A stretch of DNA of 64,000 nt from DASRJG01 sp964647625 (lineage in GTDB: Bacteria > Acidobacteriota > Polarisedimenticolia > Polarisedimenticolales > DASRJG01): contig CAZYHZ010000002.1 in the NCBI GenBank assembly GCA_964647625.1, positions 86,086 through 150,085 on the forward strand, read 5' to 3'. The notes beneath the pieces were generated by a model, which was not told the origin of the DNA, searched no databases, and saw nothing but the letters and a program-made list of their open reading frames with translations. A program made the position numbers and the translations under genes. This document shows, piece by piece, positions 1-9,319 of this stretch. Each line of letters opens with the position of its first letter. Position 1 is the stretch's first letter.

Positions 1-228
1 GCTCGACGCGCGAACGCTGCGATCGGAATTCGTGTGCATTCCGCGGCCGGTCACACGGAGCGAAAGCCCGGATGGCGGACCGCTCCGCTATCGTGTCGTT
101 CATACAGCCGCGCTCTGGGCGCCGGGAGAGCGCCCCGAATTGAAACAGGAAGTGCTCGAAGGGGACGCTGGGCTGGGGTTCTAGCGCGCGCTGGCCGATC
201 TCGAGAGGGAATGCGAACGCTTCGCCCG

Positions 229-3132
229 TCAGGGCCCTTCCCCGCACGAGTTGGCGTCACGCACCTCGTACCAGAACACGGCTCCCGGAGGGGGCGTCGC
301 GGGATCGGTCACCGACGCGCTCTCGAGACCGGTCGCGAGCGTCGTCCATGAGCCGCCGCTGCGACGCACGACGTCGTAATGGACGCCGGCCGCAGCGTCC
401 CACGTGAGCGTGGCGTGGTCCGCGAAACGCACGCCGGAAGCCTCGGCGGCCGGTGGTGCCGTGCAGAGCCGGACCGCCCACAGCTCGCGATTCAGCGGCT
501 CATCGAAAACCGAATCGTCCGCCGAGAAATAGAGGAACGGGCCCGAGTGCGTGAACGACTCCGGCTGCGAGCCGTAGGTGCCGGGCGAGATGTCGTACGT
601 GCCGGTCCCGGCCGGCGTCCCGTCGGTCCAGAAGAGCTCCCGGCCGTGTACGCCATCGTCGGCGCTGAACCAGCACGTGCCGTCGATGCCGGTGAGCCCG
701 CCGGGATAGCTCGACGCGCTTCCCGGCGCGAAGTCGCTCACCATCACCGTTCCGGCCTCGGTGCCGTCACTGCGCCACAGCTCCGCGCCGTGAACGCCGT
801 CGTCGGCGGCGAACCAGTAGAAGCCACCCGCCGTTGCCGCCGCGACGTAGGCTGACGCTCCGGTTAAGCTCCCGGGACGGATGTCCTTCACGAGGACGGT
901 GCCTTGGCTCGTGCCGTCGCTCTTCCAGAGCTCGGTGCCGTGAGCCGGGTCGAACGCCATGAAGAACAACAGCCCGTTCGTCACATGGAGGTTGAGCGGA
1001 TTGCTCGAGGCCGAACCCGGCACGATGTCCTTCAGGACGTAGGTGCCCGCGGCGGTTCCATCGCTGACCCACAGCTCCGTCCCGCTCGCCGGATCGTAGC
1101 CCGCAAAGAAGAGCCTTTCGCCGAAGCTCGTCAGCTCGCTCGGATAGACCGGCTTGACGAGAACCGTCCCCGGCCCCGTGCCGTCGCTCTTGAAGAGGCC
1201 CCATCGCGTGCCGTCGTTCGCGCGGAAGAACAGCGTGCCGTTCATCGCGACCATGGGAACGTCGTAGTAGTACGCTTCGAACGCCGACCCGTAGCCGGGG
1301 CAGAGATCCGCGACGAGTCCGGTCCCCGCGGCCGTGCCGTCGCTCCGCCACAGCTCCCGACCGTGCGCGTCGTCCGTGGCGAGGAAGAAGAGCGCGCTAC
1401 CTTCTGGCGTGAACTGCGAGGCGTCCCGAAGGATGCTCGCGGGAACCACCGGGCCGGTCCCGCCCGCGGCGCCGTTGCTCTCGAACAGAGTGAGCTCGTA
1501 CGGGTCGGACGCGTCGACCCCCGTGAACAGCAGCGATCCGCCGAAGGACCCCGTGACGGTCGGGCCGCCGGCCACCTGCGCCGGATCGACGAGCGTCGTC
1601 CCGGCCTCGGTGCCGTCGCTCTTGTGCACCGCCTCTTCGTGGGCGTCGGTCGTGGCCGAGAAGAACAGCGTTCCTTCGACGTCGGTCAGGTGCCCCGGGT
1701 TGCTCGAGGTGAGCCCCCGATTGATGTTCTTGACGAGTTGCGTCCCGGCGGGCGTGCCGTCCGTCCTCCACAGCTCCCGCGAATGGATGCCGTCGTTCGC
1801 GGAGAAGTAGAGACTGCCACCGACGTCCGTCAGGAACCGCACATCGTCGACGCCGAAGCCTGCACCCGGATTGATGTCGGCGACCAACGAGGTGCCGGCC
1901 GCGGTGCCGTCCGTCGTCCAGAGCTCGCGTCCGTGCGCATCGTCGTCGGCCGTGAAGTAAAGCCGTCCGCCGGCGGGAAACAGGTACGCGGGATAGCTCC
2001 CCGCAGCACCCGGCACGATGTCGGCGACCCGCACCGTTCCGCTCTCGGTGCCGTCGCTTCTCCACAGCTCGGCATCGTCCTCCCCGTCGGCGCGCGCCTG
2101 GAAGAAGAGCGTGGCTTTCCAGGCGGCGAAGAACCATGGACTGCTCGATGCGGCACCCGGCGCGATGTCGGCGACCATCCTCGTTCCGGACTCGGTGCCG
2201 TCGCTTCTCCACAACTCCGCGCCGTGCACGCCATCGTCCGCGACGAAATAGACGATGCCGCCGACCTCGGTGAGATTCGAGACGCTGCCGCTCGCACCGG
2301 ACGGCCCGATGTCCTTCACGAGATGCGTGCCCGGGCCCGTTCCGTCGGTGACCCACAGCTCGTAGCCGTGGCTGCCGTCGTCCGCGACGAAGAACACCTT
2401 GCCGCCGGCATACGTCATCGCGTACGGGTTGCTCGAAGCCGAGCCCGGGTTGATGTCCTTCACGAGGACCGTGCCGGCCTCGGTGCCGTCGCTCTTCCAG
2501 AGCTCGTAGCCGCTCGTCCCGTCCGTTGCGATCACGTACAGCGCGCCACCGACCTGGGCGAGGTACTGCAATCCGCTCGCCGGTCCCGGATCGAAGTCCT
2601 TCACGAGGACGGTGCCCGCGGCGGTCCCATCGGTCCTCCACAGCTCACGGCCGTGGGCGGAATCCGATGCACCCAAGTACAGCGAATCATCGAGCAGGAC
2701 CAGGCCGCCCGTCAGTCCCGATCCGCTGCCGGGTTGGATGTCCTTGACCAGGAGGGTCCCCTCCGCGGTACCGTCGCTCTTCCAAAGCTCCACGCCGGCC
2801 GCGGCGGTCTGGGCCGCGAAGAATAGTGTCCCTTTGAAGTCCGTCAACATAGCCGGCGTGCTGCCGACCTCGCCGGGCTCGATGTCCTTCACGAGCACCG
2901 TTCCCGCGGCCGTGCCGTCGGTCCTCCACAGCTCGGCGCCGATGTGCGGCTCTCGCGCGGTGAAGTACGTCACACCCCCCGAAACGGTGACCTCATCCGG
3001 ATGCGAGGCGTCATCGAACCTCGTCGCCGTGTAGATGTCCCGGACCCGAAACGGCGTCTGGGCCCGCGGGTTCGCTCCGTGCGCAACAAGCAGAAGAAAC
3101 AGTGCCGCCGCCAAGGCTCCGTGGCGTTTCAT
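229..3132 (-). CDS. Secreted ELWxxDGT-repeat protein
   Basis: Predicted exported protein of 967 aa with a signal peptide (residues 1-25, ALFLLLVAHGANPRAQ region). The body is about 16-17 repeats of roughly 48 residues, most carrying the signature ELW-(R/K/V/T)-(T/S)-DGT followed by AGT-x-LVKDI-x-PG; about 13 copies are near perfect and several are degenerate (for example HKSDGT, FESNGA). This is the hyalin/ELWxxDGT repeat family, expected to form beta-propeller-like folds outside the cell. The last ~75 residues look like a fibronectin-III-type module (ATLTWDAAAGVHYDVVR). No catalytic motif is seen; adhesion or matrix roles are inference only. It is divergent from the beta-helix gene that follows, with about 130 bp between them. 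The start is chosen from the ATG just before the hydrophobic signal core. Confidence 0.88.
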   Translation of the reverse strand: MKRHGALAAALFLLLVAHGANPRAQTPFRVRDIYTATRFDDASHPDEVTVSGGVTYFTAREPHIGAELWRTDGTAAGTVLVKDIEPGEVGSTPAMLTDFKGTLFFAAQTAAAGVELWKSDGTAEGTLLVKDIQPGSGSGLTGGLVLLDDSLYLGASDSAHGRELWRTDGTAAGTVLVKDFDPGPASGLQYLAQVGGALYVIATDGTSGYELWKSDGTEAGTVLVKDINPGSASSNPYAMTYAGGKVFFVADDGSHGYELWVTDGTGPGTHLVKDIGPSGASGSVSNLTEVGGIVYFVADDGVHGAELWRSDGTESGTRMVADIAPGAASSSPWFFAAWKATLFFQARADGEDDAELWRSDGTESGTVRVADIVPGAAGSYPAYLFPAGGRLYFTADDDAHGRELWTTDGTAAGTSLVADINPGAGFGVDDVRFLTDVGGSLYFSANDGIHSRELWRTDGTPAGTQLVKNINRGLTSSNPGHLTDVEGTLFFSATTDAHEEAVHKSDGTEAGTTLVDPAQVAGGPTVTGSFGGSLLFTGVDASDPYELTLFESNGAAGGTGPVVPASILRDASQFTPEGSALFFLATDDAHGRELWRSDGTAAGTGLVADLCPGYGSAFEAYYYDVPMVAMNGTLFFRANDGTRWGLFKSDGTGPGTVLVKPVYPSELTSFGERLFFAGYDPASGTELWVSDGTAAGTYVLKDIVPGSASSNPLNLHVTNGLLFFMAFDPAHGTELWKSDGTSQGTVLVKDIRPGSLTGASAYVAAATAGGFYWFAADDGVHGAELWRSDGTEAGTVMVSDFAPGSASSYPGGLTGIDGTCWFSADDGVHGRELFWTDGTPAGTGTYDISPGTYGSQPESFTHSGPFLYFSADDSVFDEPLNRELWAVRLCTAPPAAEASGVRFADHATLTWDAAAGVHYDVVRRSGGSWTTLATGLESASVTDPATPPPGAVFWYEVRDANSCGEGP

Positions 3133-3262
3133 GACGCGCCTCCCACCTTGACAATCGGAAATTCGGGGCGAAAACCGCCAGAAAAGGCGGGCGGGAGCTA
3201 GGCGCTATTTCGGGTCGCCAATGCGGTGCCCCCTGGCCCGGTCTATTCTCCGCGCATCACGC

Positions 3263-5038
3263 ATGCGCACACTCTTCAAGTCGCTCGCCCTCCTGGTCTG
3301 TTTGGCTGCTCCGCCATCGACACTCAGCGCCGCGCAACCCGCTCGCGCTTCCCCTCCTCCCCTGTGGGTCGCCGACGGATCGCGGGTCATCGCATCGATC
3401 GCGGCATCCGCCGTGCGTCACGCGGAGAGCTACGCGACCGGCGGCGACGGGACGAGCGCCAACCCGTGGACCGGGTGGGAGACCGCGTTCGCCTCGATTC
3501 CGGAGAGCGGAGGCCGGATCCACTTCGCCCGAGGCTCGTACACCCAGAACGCTCCGATCAAGCTCCCCGTCGGGCTCACCAACTGGCTCGCGATCGTGGG
3601 AGGGCCGGACGTCACGATCAAGCTCACGGCGGCAGCGCCCCGCTTCCTCGATCCCGACCTCAGCGCCGATCATCAGAGCGTGCGCAACATCTGGATCGAA
3701 GGGTTCGCCATCGACGCCAACGGCGTCGGCGGGAAGGACCACGTCATCTTCGGAAACTACGTCAATGGCAGCGGCGTCGGTGGGTTCAGGCGCGTCGACT
3801 GGGACCGGATCGTCGTCAAGGACGTTCGTGCGTACGACGTGCCCGTCGATCCCACGACCGCAAGCCACCGCGGCGGGATTGCGATCCTTTCATCCCAGGC
3901 GGACGACGAGGAGGCGGTGCCCGACACGATCACGCGCGTCTACATCGACAACGTGCGTATCGAGGGCGGGAACTGGGGGATCCTCGTCGACGGCGGCGGA
4001 GCCGCGGGCGGCCACCGGGCGAACGTCAGGATCGACGACGTCTGGCTCGTGCGCTGCTGGCACTCCCTGCTTGCAAGGCAGCCGCGTTTCGCGTCGTCCA
4101 ATTTCCAGATCGGCGAGAGGGCGCGGGTCGGGCATGCTTACGTCATCGATTGTTACGGGCAGTACTCCGCGGACACGGGTCTCGAGCTGAATGCCACGGC
4201 CTTCGCGCAGGTTTCGGGAACCGTCATCGAGGACGCCAACGTCGCCGATTTCTACTACGTCAATTACAACGCGCCTGAGAGCGAGGCGCAGGTCATCTTC
4301 GATCGCTGTGAAGCACGGATCACGGGGCCCGTTCAGGGAGGCTACGGTGTCGGCTGGTGGATCAAGGACGTCGACCCTTCCCTTCCGCCGGGCGGCCGGT
4401 TCCGGATCGCGCGAAGCCGTTTCTCACGCCGGGGGACCGACCAGGGAACCGGAACAGGCAGCGGCGTGACGGCGGAGGGACGGCTCTCAGAGCTGTCGAT
4501 CGCCGAGTCGCAGTTCGAGCTATCCGGAGTCGAGCTTGGCGGCCTCCCCTACGGCCAGCGCGTGATCGAGCTCGGCTTCGACGCCGACGTCACATTTCGC
4601 CTGAAGAATGTCGAGATCCACGCGCGGGCGAGGCGCGAAAAGCCGGGGGCCGGCGGCCTGAACGCGATCACGACGGAGTCGCGCGCCGAAGGAAAGACGC
4701 TGACGCTCGACTGGGAGGACGTCGCGGTCTCGGCCGATGTCTCGGGCCCGCCCGCCGATTACACGGTCTTCACGACGACGATCGTTGGGAACGCCTCGAG
4801 CGCCGTTGCCGGCAAGATCCGCGGCTACCGGGTCGATAGCGTCAGCGGCGATCCGCGGGCGCGTGCGATCAACATCGACCTCGCCAAGCAGACGATCGCA
4901 GGATCGCTCGTGATCGCCGACGTCGATGCGCGCCGCCTTCCCGCGCATGGGATCGCCGTCCAGCTCAACAACCCCGCGGACCCATCCGAGGCCCGCAAGG
5001 TATCGATGCGGCGGATCCACAAGCCCGCAACGCCGTGA
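3263..5038 (+). CDS. Exported right-handed beta-helix protein
   Basis: 591-aa protein starting at the ATG at 3263, immediately before a clear signal peptide (MRTLFKSLALLVCLAAPPS). An in-frame ATG 14 codons upstream would put charged residues before the signal and is less likely. After the signal come a GDGTSANPWTGWETAF segment and a series of beta-strand turns (IWIEGFAI, VYIDNVRI, VRIDDVWL) typical of pectate-lyase-like parallel beta-helix folds, which often bind or cleave polysaccharide. No catalytic residues can be assigned with confidence. There are few cysteines and no C-terminal sorting signal that I recognise. Function remains open; a polysaccharide-binding or lyase role is inference from fold alone. 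Confidence 0.82.
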   Translation: MRTLFKSLALLVCLAAPPSTLSAAQPARASPPPLWVADGSRVIASIAASAVRHAESYATGGDGTSANPWTGWETAFASIPESGGRIHFARGSYTQNAPIKLPVGLTNWLAIVGGPDVTIKLTAAAPRFLDPDLSADHQSVRNIWIEGFAIDANGVGGKDHVIFGNYVNGSGVGGFRRVDWDRIVVKDVRAYDVPVDPTTASHRGGIAILSSQADDEEAVPDTITRVYIDNVRIEGGNWGILVDGGGAAGGHRANVRIDDVWLVRCWHSLLARQPRFASSNFQIGERARVGHAYVIDCYGQYSADTGLELNATAFAQVSGTVIEDANVADFYYVNYNAPESEAQVIFDRCEARITGPVQGGYGVGWWIKDVDPSLPPGGRFRIARSRFSRRGTDQGTGTGSGVTAEGRLSELSIAESQFELSGVELGGLPYGQRVIELGFDADVTFRLKNVEIHARARREKPGAGGLNAITTESRAEGKTLTLDWEDVAVSADVSGPPADYTVFTTTIVGNASSAVAGKIRGYRVDSVSGDPRARAINIDLAKQTIAGSLVIADVDARRLPAHGIAVQLNNPADPSEARKVSMRRIHKPATP

Positions 5039-5111
5039 GGCTTGCGGCCCGCTCGTGATGTTGCATCGTACCCGCTTCTCGCGTATATGACCCGCAGTGC
5101 CGGGGGAGCTT

Positions 5112-6317
5112 ATGGTCGTTCACGTCATCGCCGCACTCATCGTGAGCTTTGCCGCGATTCCAAGTCCAGCACCGATGTGTCCCATAGACGGTGCCCGATG
5201 TGATGACGGGGACACATGCAGCCAGGGCGATTATTGCTCGGGCGCTTGCGTCCCAGGCCCCCCGTACCTGCCGGACGGTTCGTCATGCCAACATAGCGGA
5301 TGCACTCTCAGCGACGGACATTGCCAGTCGGGTGTCTGCGTCGGCGCCACGCCCGTCGACTGCGGCGCACCGTTTCAGTGCTACGGTCAGGGCTATTGCG
5401 ATCCCGGCTTGGGCTGCATCTACCCTACGTACGTCGATGGGCCATGCGATGACGGAAACGTCTGCACCGTGAACGACCATTGTGTGCAGGGTTCTTGCGT
5501 CGCCGAGCCGAACACTTGCGATGATTCCGATCCTTGTACGGTCGACTCCTGCAGCAGTCAGGGCGGTTGCGTCCACCAACCGTACTCTTGTGACGATGGG
5601 ATTCCATGCACGTTCGATTCCTGCAACGGCCACGGCGGCTGCGTGCATCAGCCGGGTTGCGACGATTCCAATCCGTGCACGGCGGACTCATGCAACGCGC
5701 AGGGGTGTGTCAATACTCCGCTCAATGGGGATGGACCCAGTGTCTGCGGGATCGGTGCATGCGCGCGACACACCCAGTGCGTAAACGGCACGTCTCAGGG
5801 GTGCGTGCCCGGTAGTCCGTCCAGCGAGATCTGCAACGGTGTCGACGACGACTGCGACGGCACGATTGATGACGGGCTTGACTGCAGGGACGATGATGGC
5901 GATACCGTTCCAAATGCAACCGACAACTGTCCCTCCGAATGGAACCCGTCTCAAGCCGACTGGAACGGCAACGGAGTGGGCAATGTCTGCGATCTCGCCG
6001 ATGGGATGATCTACATCCTGAGCGGCACGAAATCGACCGTGCGTTGGGCCAAGGAGAACGGCCCGACCCGATGGAACCTCTACGCAGGTGATCTCGCGCT
6101 GCTCCGGACGACCGGGCTCTACACGCAGCCCGATGAGTTCGGTCCGCTGGTGTTCAGGTACTGCGGGACGGATCAGACGTCGTTCGACAATCCGGCCGAG
6201 CCCGACGAGGGTACGGTCCAGTTCTTCCTGGTCACGGGCATGACCGGCGGAGTTGAAGGAAACCTTGGCACGAACAGTGCCGGCGTGACGCGGCCGAACG
6301 CGAATCCCTGTCAGTGA
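5112..6317 (+). CDS. Cys-rich exported MopE-like protein
   Basis: 401-aa protein. The ATG at 5112 is preceded by a GGGGGAG ribosome-binding site and followed by a signal sequence (VVHVIAALIVSFAA), so I prefer it to the upstream in-frame start. Residues ~15-250 are very rich in cysteine, with repeated CDDG-x-x-C and C-x-x-DSC units (DDSDPCTVDSC, DDGIPCTFDSC) like those of MopE-type and dictyostelium-like Cys-rich repeats. A metal-binding MopE signature, CNGVDDDCDG, follows near residue 245, then an acidic TSP3-like loop (DDDGDTVPNATDNC). The C-terminal ~110 residues are not recognised. Probably a secreted, disulphide-rich protein stabilised by calcium; no enzymatic activity is suggested. Confidence 0.82.
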   Translation: MVVHVIAALIVSFAAIPSPAPMCPIDGARCDDGDTCSQGDYCSGACVPGPPYLPDGSSCQHSGCTLSDGHCQSGVCVGATPVDCGAPFQCYGQGYCDPGLGCIYPTYVDGPCDDGNVCTVNDHCVQGSCVAEPNTCDDSDPCTVDSCSSQGGCVHQPYSCDDGIPCTFDSCNGHGGCVHQPGCDDSNPCTADSCNAQGCVNTPLNGDGPSVCGIGACARHTQCVNGTSQGCVPGSPSSEICNGVDDDCDGTIDDGLDCRDDDGDTVPNATDNCPSEWNPSQADWNGNGVGNVCDLADGMIYILSGTKSTVRWAKENGPTRWNLYAGDLALLRTTGLYTQPDEFGPLVFRYCGTDQTSFDNPAEPDEGTVQFFLVTGMTGGVEGNLGTNSAGVTRPNANPCQ

Positions 6318-6524
6318 ACGCAGCGCAACGTTCCGCAAATCCTCTCTCTTCGGGCTGAATGCGGTCGGGGATGAACTGTCGCTGGTTGAGCCGGAAATGA
6401 AACGCCCGCGAAACCGGCGAGTTCCCGCTGCATCTCGAGTCGATCGCCGGTGTTCGGATAAACGCCTTGCCTTGCAGGGAGATCGGGTGTAAAGCGACGT
6501 CAATTCTGACCACGGGAGGACAAC

Positions 6525-7700
6525 ATGACCAAGCCCGTCGTGTCGATGATTGCCGTCGTACTCATCACGCTCGTTCCGATCTCGACGAAGGCCCAGAGCG
6601 CCCCCGCGCCGATGCCGCGCCGCGGGGTTTCCGATCGCATCCCGGACCAGCCACCCGCTCCGGATCCCCGAGACCCCGAGGTGTTCCGCCGCGCGTTGCT
6701 CGGAGTCGCGATCACGATCGAACAGGCCTGGGGCATCGAGCCTCGTGTCTCGCAGCGGATCGCGAGCGCGCCGGTCGACGACCTCCGGCAGTGGGTCAAT
6801 CAGTTCCCCGATCCGGCGCGATTCATCGAAGCCGCGGGACGGATCGCCCGTCGCCATGCGCTTGCTCGCATCGCGCCGACGGCCAACGCGGTCTCATCGA
6901 CCCCGTTCCCTCCGGACTATCCGCCGAACTCCGGCGCGTACAAGTCGACGATCCTCGACCCCATCGCCTTGGTTGGAATTCCCGTCTCGAACACGGACCG
7001 CTGCGGCACCGAGACGTGGGCCGATTTCTTCGAGGTCTGGTACCTGGCGGACTACACACTGCGGCAGCTCCAGGGGGCGTGCGTCGTCGGGGGGTGCGAT
7101 CCGACGGGTGCCGTCTGTCTCGCGGCGTGCACGCCGGTCGAGCTGGCGCAGATCGCCGTGAACTTGGCCTATGTCCCGATCCAGCTCTGCGACGTCCACG
7201 AAGGGTCGGTGAATTCCGCCGAGATCGAGGCCGGTTACGAGAACTCCGTCAGAATCCTCGGCGATCTGGCGGCCCACGACGCGAACGTCACGGGGCGCCT
7301 CGTTGCGCTTGACGCGCGGCTGGCCTTGCACGACGCCGAGGTCCAGGCTCGCCTTGCGAGAATCGAGGCGAAGCTCGATCAGCTCGCCCTGCGACGCATC
7401 GACCTCCAGGTCGTCGAGATCGAGAATCGCAAGAGCTACCTCGTCAGGGCGACCGAGGGAGGGCGAGGAGTCTCGGTCACGTTCGATGCGATCGAGGTGT
7501 TCGACGACGGGGCCGGGGCATTCAACGCGATCGGCGGGGCGACCGCGGACCAGATCGAACCCGGCTCTTATCTCGTCCACATGAACCCGTCCTCTCAGCA
7601 TCCGGACAAGATCTTCCGTTTCCGCGTTCACCACGACGCGGTCGGCGGGGACGTCGTGTTCCATCGGCTCTCGGGGCAAACACTCGGCGTCGGGCAGTGA
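6525..7700 (+). CDS. Exported protein of unknown function with coiled coil
   Basis: 391-aa protein with a good Shine-Dalgarno (GGGAGGACAAC before ATG) and a signal peptide (VVSMIAVVLITLVPIS). The middle contains a small Cys cluster (GCDPTGAVCLAAC). Residues ~245-310 hold a heptad-like helical segment (ARLALHDAEVQARLARIEAKLDQL), suggesting a coiled coil or oligomerisation helix. The C-terminal ~80 residues are predicted beta-rich. I recognise no family. The preceding 207 bp (6318-6524) hold no gene I can support. It is convergent with the SelO-like gene on the other strand. Confidence 0.8.
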   Translation: MTKPVVSMIAVVLITLVPISTKAQSAPAPMPRRGVSDRIPDQPPAPDPRDPEVFRRALLGVAITIEQAWGIEPRVSQRIASAPVDDLRQWVNQFPDPARFIEAAGRIARRHALARIAPTANAVSSTPFPPDYPPNSGAYKSTILDPIALVGIPVSNTDRCGTETWADFFEVWYLADYTLRQLQGACVVGGCDPTGAVCLAACTPVELAQIAVNLAYVPIQLCDVHEGSVNSAEIEAGYENSVRILGDLAAHDANVTGRLVALDARLALHDAEVQARLARIEAKLDQLALRRIDLQVVEIENRKSYLVRATEGGRGVSVTFDAIEVFDDGAGAFNAIGGATADQIEPGSYLVHMNPSSQHPDKIFRFRVHHDAVGGDVVFHRLSGQTLGVGQ

Positions 7701-7707
7701 GGCTCGG

Positions 7708-7736
7708 CACCGGCGGACGCGCGTCAACGGCCGGTG
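7708..7736. terminator. Possible bidirectional hairpin between convergent genes
   Basis: A 7-bp inverted repeat (CACCGGC / GCCGGTG) separated by 15 bases lies in the 41-bp gap between the stop of the 391-aa exported protein and the stop of the SelO-like gene. There is no clear T-tract, so this is a weak candidate for shared termination. Confidence 0.3.
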
Positions 7737-7741
7737 TGTAA

Positions 7742-9175
7742 TCAAGTGCGAGCTTGCGCGCGCACACCGCTCGCGGCGAACTCATCGATTCGCGCGAGTT
7801 CCCGTGCGAGGGCCTTGGGATCGACCACGGAGCCGAGTCGCTCGATCGCCTCTGCGTACGCAACGGCATCCGGAGACAGTTCAGCAGCGCCGAACGTCGC
7901 AGCTTCAAAGCAGCGCCTTCGCGGCGACGCGGGAGCCGGATCGAAAGACAGCGGCTCGAAGCCGATCTCCGGGATGGGTTCGAGCGCACCGTGCACGGTC
8001 GATCGGAACTTGTGTCTCGCGAGCTTCACAAGTTGGGGAAATCGTCGCCTTCCGACCGCGAGCGCTCGACCGAGCGTGGTCGCCGCGCGAGCAATGAGCG
8101 CTGAGTCGTCGTAAAGGATATGGCGCCGCGAAAAGCAACTCGAGACCTCGCGGTGCAGTTCTGTGACGAAAAGGCGCGTCGCTCGCCCGGCGTGGATCTC
8201 TCTCGCGGACAAAAGCCGAAGCCGTGACTTCAACCATGCTGCGAAGAGCCGCCAAGACAGAACAAACTCGAACTCTTCAAAGCCGAGCAGATCCCTCCTG
8301 GTTGTTCCCATCGCGTACTGCGTTACGGTGCCGACGACGGGCACGCCGAAGAAGAGCGGCGACTCGAGATCGACCATGCGGCCGTCGAGGGTGAAGTTGC
8401 CGTGCACGGAAACCCAGAAGAGTCCGGCCCGGGCATATGCGCGAAACCGCTCGAGTCCGCGCCGGAAGGCTGCATCGAGGGCACGCGCGATCCCAAGCGG
8501 AGACCCTTCGATGCCGTCACGCTCCTCGGGTGGCCGGAGGTGGCGCTCGAGATCCAGAAAAAGCTGTCCGAGGTAGCGGGGCGTGCTCTCGAACTGGTTG
8601 AGGGCGAAGACGATATTCGACGGTCGTGCAAAGTCCGCCGGCTTCACGGTCATCGCGATCATGCGCGCGTCAGCCGGCGTCGCGTGCGGCTGAGAGCTGG
8701 TCATGCAACGCCGGACTTCTCGTGATTCCCTTCTCGACAGCGATCCGATCAAGACGCCTTCGCACGGCACGATCGTGGATCCGAGTCCCCTCGCGGTCAG
8801 AGCAATCGTGATGAGACGCTCACGCAACGCCGACCCGATCGACATATGTCCGCTTCCGTGCTTGATGTCGCTGTCGTCGTTCCAGTTCGCCGCGGCGGGC
8901 GTTCGGCCAATTCCTTTCAGGTAGCGTCCCCGATAAACGCCGGATCGGCCCGATCCGTGTTGACCGCGCATACCGCCATACACCTCCGTCTGAAGGTCAT
9001 AGAGCAGCAGGGCAGACGAATTCCGCGGAACGAAGCAATAAGGCACGATGAGATCCTGTGCGACCTCAACGTTGAACTGTCGGTGTCTCTCGGCCGAAGC
9101 GAGGAACCGCGACGGGCGGACCGGCACGGGGAACTGCCAGGCCCGCCTCCGCGCGGAGACATGCGTCTCGGTCAC
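7742..9175 (-). CDS. Divergent SelO/YdiU-like pseudokinase-fold protein
   Basis: 477-aa protein that I relate to the SelO (YdiU, UPF0061) family by motif order. There is a glycine-rich run and LKGIGRTP at residues 86-93 (SelO: LKGxGRTP, nucleotide-binding Lys), then ALRERL near 117-121 (SelO SSIREF, helix-C Glu). Later come HGNFTLDGRMVDLE at 258-271 (SelO HGxMNTDN...IDYG, metal-binding Asn/Asp). SelO proteins transfer AMP from ATP to Ser/Thr/Tyr of target proteins. The canonical catalytic-loop Asn appears changed (TLDG rather than NTDN), so activity cannot be assumed. The start is a GTG only 3 nt after the stop of the small peptide gene upstream, with no separate ribosome site, which implies translational coupling. 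No signal peptide, so cytoplasmic. Modification of the partner peptide is inference. Confidence 0.7.
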   Translation of the reverse strand: MTETHVSARRRAWQFPVPVRPSRFLASAERHRQFNVEVAQDLIVPYCFVPRNSSALLLYDLQTEVYGGMRGQHGSGRSGVYRGRYLKGIGRTPAAANWNDDSDIKHGSGHMSIGSALRERLITIALTARGLGSTIVPCEGVLIGSLSRRESREVRRCMTSSQPHATPADARMIAMTVKPADFARPSNIVFALNQFESTPRYLGQLFLDLERHLRPPEERDGIEGSPLGIARALDAAFRRGLERFRAYARAGLFWVSVHGNFTLDGRMVDLESPLFFGVPVVGTVTQYAMGTTRRDLLGFEEFEFVLSWRLFAAWLKSRLRLLSAREIHAGRATRLFVTELHREVSSCFSRRHILYDDSALIARAATTLGRALAVGRRRFPQLVKLARHKFRSTVHGALEPIPEIGFEPLSFDPAPASPRRRCFEAATFGAAELSPDAVAYAEAIERLGSVVDPKALARELARIDEFAASGVRAQART

Positions 9176-9178
9176 TTC

Positions 9179-9319
9179 TTAGCGTGGTTTTTGAATGTAA
9201 CCGCCCTTCGGATCTTTGTCCGGCGGGAGGTCCCGCAGAGCCACCGCCGTCGCAGCCTTTTTCTTGGCGATCGTTCCCGGCTTCTTCCCTTGGGTCTTTC
9301 TTGTGTTTCTCGCTGCCAT
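9179..9319 (-). CDS. 46-aa basic peptide, candidate modified-peptide precursor
   Basis: Small ORF with a textbook ribosome-binding site (CGGAGGCAAAG before ATG at 9319). The peptide has a Lys/Arg-rich first half (RKTQGKKPGTIAKKK) and a distinctive second half, ALRDLPPDKDPKGGYIQ. The K-x-D-P-K-G-G stretch resembles a leader/core boundary with its Gly-Gly, but no precursor family can be assigned from memory. It ends 3 nt before the GTG of the SelO-like gene, so the pair forms a coupled operon. An in-frame upstream ATG at 9451, preceded by GGAGGAGGGGAG, would give a 90-aa version. Both starts have good ribosome sites. A small DNA/RNA-binding basic protein is the main alternative. Confidence 0.6.
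   Translation of the reverse strand: MAARNTRKTQGKKPGTIAKKKAATAVALRDLPPDKDPKGGYIQKPR

Noticed and set aside
1..228. Short frames at the left edge
   Set aside because: Arg-rich, overlap the repeat gene in other frames, no start signal; nothing supported in this stretch.
904..2826. 640-aa open frame on the plus strand
   Set aside because: Antisense shadow of the ELWxxDGT repeat gene; high GC and repeats keep it open. No signal, domain or ribosome site.
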